Below the pieces are notes generated by a model. That model worked only from the letters and a program-made list of their open reading frames with translations, searched no databases and was not told where the DNA came from. A DNA stretch of 6,891 nucleotides, taken from positions 1-6,891 of the forward strand of contig NZ_JBEXCV010000270.1 in the NCBI RefSeq assembly GCF_040605455.1, in the 5' to 3' direction. This DNA comes from Embleya sp040605455 (GTDB lineage Bacteria; Actinomycetota; Actinomycetes; Streptomycetales; Streptomycetaceae). Every line of letters starts with the position of its first letter. Within the stretch, counting starts at the first letter, position 1. This document shows positions 4,900 to 6,891 of the stretch, one piece after another. A program made the position numbers and the translations under genes.

Positions 4900-6728
4900 A
4901 CTCGGCATCCTCTCAACGGGCTGGGACACGCACGTGGGGCGCACGAGGCACACGACGCCCGCCCAGGGACCCGCATCGGCCTCGACCGGAACATGTCCGG
5001 GCGATCCACCGGCCTCGCTTTCGCGTCGCCACGGTCACGGTCACGGTCGACCCTGCCGTCCCGCGTCCACAGTGCGCGCGCCGCCGCCACGGTGCCGGGG
5101 TGTTCGGTGTCCGATCGGCGCTCGGAGTCGGCGATCACCCTCTCCGGCAGGGCGATCGCCTCGTCGGTGTGGCCCGCCTCCAGGTGCGAGGCGGCGAGGT
5201 CGTAGAGGCTGCGTCCGGACCGATGCAGCACCGGGCAACCGCGGGGGCTCCACAGGAGGTCGCCGGCGTGGGTCGTGAGGGTATCGGTGTTGGCCCACAG
5301 GACGGCGGTCAGGTCGGGGTGGCGGTGGCTGGCGGCGGCGTGTGTGGCGGGTGGGGTGGTTTCGCGGGCGGCACGGGCGGTGAGGGCGTGCAGCCGTACG
5401 GCGCGGTGGCCGGTACGGGGGTCGTCGGTGATCAGGCCGTAGCGGTGGAGTACCCGCAGGGCGGCGATGCTCCGGGCCGCGTCGACCCGAGCGGACCCGG
5501 GTCCGGACGGAGCGCGGTGGGCAGCCAGGTACTCGATGACGGGGTCGGTGGTCCACAGTTCCCGGGGGTGGCCGGCGGGGTCCAGGAGGGCCGCGAGGTG
5601 CAGGGCCGGCGCGGCGAGGCCGACGGGGTCGCTGTGTCGGGCGGCGTCGAGGGACAGGAGCAGCGCCGCGGCGACGTGTCGTCCGTAGCCCTCGGTGTCC
5701 GCGTGGCGAGGCAGCAGGCCGTCCAGGCGTGCGGTGCGGGCAGCGAACAGCCGCAGGTAGTCGGCACACGGCACGGCTTCGTTGATCATGTACGCGGCGG
5801 CGTGCGCCAACGCGAGTGGCAGCAGCCCGAGTTCGCGGGCCAACGATGCGGCCCGGTCGTCCAGGAGGTGGGCGCTGTCTGCGTCGGCCAGGCGCTCGTA
5901 CAGGTAGGCGTCGGCTTCCCGGTCCGTGTAGGTGGTGATGTCCACGAGCGCGCGACCGCCACCGGACAGGGCCGCGTCGCGGCGGCGGGTGGTGGCCAGG
6001 ACCCGACCCGCGCCGGTGGCGGACGTGGGCGGCCACCAGGGTTGGATCGTGTCGGGGTCGGTGATGTCGTCGAGGACGACCAGCCACGCGCGGGGGGTGG
6101 TGGCCGGCCACTCGGCGAACGCCCGAGCGTCGTGCTCCGCGTCCTCGCCGAGCGCGCCGGGCATTTGGACGCGGAGCGCGGCCTGCGCGTACCCGGCGGT
6201 GACGCGCGCGGTCTCGGCGGCGTCGACCCACACGACCAGATCGATCCCCTCGGCCAACGCCCGATGGGCGTAGGCGGCAGCCAGTTGGGTCTTGCCGACG
6301 CCACCGCCCCCGGGCAACACCCGGGTCAGGACCACGGTGGCCTGGCCGGCCTGGGCCTCGTCGACCGCACGCCGCAGCCCGGCGCGGTCCTGGAAGCCCG
6401 AAGCCAACGTCGGAACCGCGCCCACCACCACCGGCCACCGCACCGCCACCCGCGAACCCGCGCCCGTGACCAGGGTTCCGACATGACCGGTGACGACCAC
6501 CGCGCCATCGCACGCCGTGGCGTTCCCGGTGCTCTCGACGCGCACCGCGGGTCCGGCGTCGGTCTGGTCGGCGACCGGTCCCGGGCCGCGATGGCCGGTG
6601 ACCGCGGTACCGCCGCCTCGGGCGTGCGCGCGGCCCGTGTCGGTGACCGACACCGACGCCTCCGACCGCCCGTCCGGCGCGGGAACGGCGCTGCCCGTAT
6701 CGGGCTTTCGGCCGCGCCACCATCGCAT
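4896..6728 (-). CDS. STAND-type NB-ARC ATPase with one visible TPR-like repeat
   Basis: This 610-residue protein is a signal-transduction ATPase. Residues 1-100 are low-complexity, with two GGTAVTGHRG / DGAVVVTGHVG-like repeats and no recognised effector domain. The NB-ARC core follows: VPTLASGFQDR (105-115), Walker A GGGGVGKT (140-147), Walker B WLVVLDD (215-221), sensor ATTRRRD (245-251) and the GLPLA-like GLLPLALA (301-308). VRLHAL (444-449) matches the winged-helix MHD position. One TPR-like repeat (about 508-537) ends in EHPGTVAAARAL, where relatives usually continue with several more. Here the repeats stop, and an Arg/Asp stretch and a Cys-rich tail follow (CASC at 593-596, Cys601, Cys608). 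The ATG at 6728 has AGGGGGA 7 nt upstream. Such proteins switch between ADP- and ATP-bound oligomers on sensing a ligand. The gene overlaps the methyltransferase by ATGA. Its ligand and output are unknown. Confidence 0.85.
   Translation of the reverse strand: MRWWRGRKPDTGSAVPAPDGRSEASVSVTDTGRAHARGGGTAVTGHRGPGPVADQTDAGPAVRVESTGNATACDGAVVVTGHVGTLVTGAGSRVAVRWPVVVGAVPTLASGFQDRAGLRRAVDEAQAGQATVVLTRVLPGGGGVGKTQLAAAYAHRALAEGIDLVVWVDAAETARVTAGYAQAALRVQMPGALGEDAEHDARAFAEWPATTPRAWLVVLDDITDPDTIQPWWPPTSATGAGRVLATTRRRDAALSGGGRALVDITTYTDREADAYLYERLADADSAHLLDDRAASLARELGLLPLALAHAAAYMINEAVPCADYLRLFAARTARLDGLLPRHADTEGYGRHVAAALLLSLDAARHSDPVGLAAPALHLAALLDPAGHPRELWTTDPVIEYLAAHRAPSGPGSARVDAARSIAALRVLHRYGLITDDPRTGHRAVRLHALTARAARETTPPATHAAASHRHPDLTAVLWANTDTLTTHAGDLLWSPRGCPVLHRSGRSLYDLAASHLEAGHTDEAIALPERVIADSERRSDTEHPGTVAAARALWTRDGRVDRDRDRGDAKARPVDRPDMFRSRPMRVPGRASCASCAPRACPSPLRGCRV
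5031..5048. repeat. Hexanucleotide tandem repeat (ACGGTC)x3 in the ATPase 3' end
   Basis: Three exact copies of ACGGTC run end to end and encode Asp-Arg pairs on the minus strand (DRDRDR, residues about 561-566). Slippage by one unit would keep frame. It marks the point where the TPR-like sequence gives way to the atypical tail. Confidence 0.8.
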
Positions 6729-6767
6729 CGCGAAGTCCCCCTCTCCCGAGCCGTCCGTGCGTGGTGC

Positions 6768-6891
6768 TCAGGTGTAGTCGACGCCTGTGCCCGCGCTGCT
6801 GCCCGGACCGTCCGCGATGGCATCCCCCGTGCGCTCCGCCGACGCCGAGCCGCCGACCGCACCGCCGCGCCGCCGCACACCGGTGTGCGCG
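6768..6891 (-). CDS. C-terminal end of an upstream minus-strand gene (partial)
   Basis: Reading the minus strand from the right edge, one frame is open for 40 codons and ends in TGA at 6768-6770. About 87% of its third positions are G or C, higher than at least one other open frame on that strand (about 74%). The tail is rich in Gly, Ala and Ser and ends GSSAGTGVDYT. The stop is 39 bp upstream of the ATPase start codon, with no terminator hairpin recognised between them, which suggests one operon. The family is not recognisable from this much. Chance open frame in G+C-rich DNA remains possible. Confidence 0.45.
   Translation of the reverse strand, partial: AHTGVRRRGGAVGGSASAERTGDAIADGPGSSAGTGVDYT
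6874..6889. repeat. Perfect 16-bp palindrome at the right edge
   Basis: CGCACACCGGTGTGCG is its own reverse complement. It lies inside the presumed partial gene, so it may be coding coincidence, a protein-binding site or a small hairpin. The window ends two bases later and the surroundings cannot be judged. Confidence 0.4.

Noticed and set aside
4899..4953. Upstream ATG at 4953 as the methyltransferase start
   Set aside because: The extra residues do not resemble the family, and the ATG at 4899 has a well-placed GAGAGG ribosome site and the ATGA overlap.
4306..5205. 299-codon plus-strand open frame opposite the methyltransferase and ATPase 3' end
   Set aside because: It is antisense to the SAM-binding motifs and has no recognisable domain.
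5041..6723. 560-codon minus-strand open frame overlapping the ATPase
   Set aside because: It is a shifted reading of the same strand, with massive Arg/Pro content and no Walker motifs. The 4896-6728 frame carries all NB-ARC motifs.
4231..6891. FxSxx-COOH or FxLD-type peptide modification system
   Set aside because: A TPR-type ATPase and a methyltransferase brought this to mind, but no radical SAM gene or short peptide ending in the expected motif is visible, and the partial upstream tail does not end in FxSxx.

Overview
The window is very G+C-rich, with strong G/C bias at third codon positions, a TTG start, T-tract-free hairpin terminators and a lone Gfo/Idh/MocA enzyme beside a secreted lamin-tail protein. 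This suggests a chromosomal stretch of an actinomycete, probably Streptomyces or a close relative. No tRNA, rRNA, CRISPR array or intact insertion sequence was seen.

Left part (1-2491). A LysR-family regulator (235-1197, +) is divergent from what looks like the first ~22 codons of a dihydrodipicolinate synthase/N-acetylneuraminate lyase family gene (minus strand, start 163). That match stops near position 98. From about 95 to the window edge a different minus-strand frame carries unrelated protein-like sequence, so the LysR target appears cut off by a rearrangement. A T-N11-A dyad (201-214) lies between the two starts and overlaps the likely LysR promoter, which may give a leaderless mRNA. 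After a hairpin terminator (1225-1251) comes a Gfo/Idh/MocA oxidoreductase of the dihydrodiol-dehydrogenase-like type (1400-2410), closed by a perfect 11-bp hairpin (2467-2491).

Middle part (2492-4230). One secreted protein (2649-4082, +) begins at TTG and has a signal peptide, a lamin-tail domain and a C-terminal region that looks like an esterase-like or phytase-like beta-propeller. Two strong hairpins (4107-4144 and 4165-4217) separate it from the convergent operon on its right.

Right part (4231-6891, all minus strand). A STAND/NB-ARC ATPase (4896-6728) with a single visible TPR-like repeat overlaps a class I SAM-dependent methyltransferase (4231-4899) by ATGA, so the two are probably translationally coupled. 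Just upstream, the 3' end of another minus-strand gene (stop at 6768-6770) seems to enter from outside the window, which would make this at least a three-gene operon.

No complete, clearly novel system is visible. The best leads are the STAND ATPase-methyltransferase pair with its unseen upstream partner, and the truncated divergent partner of the LysR gene.
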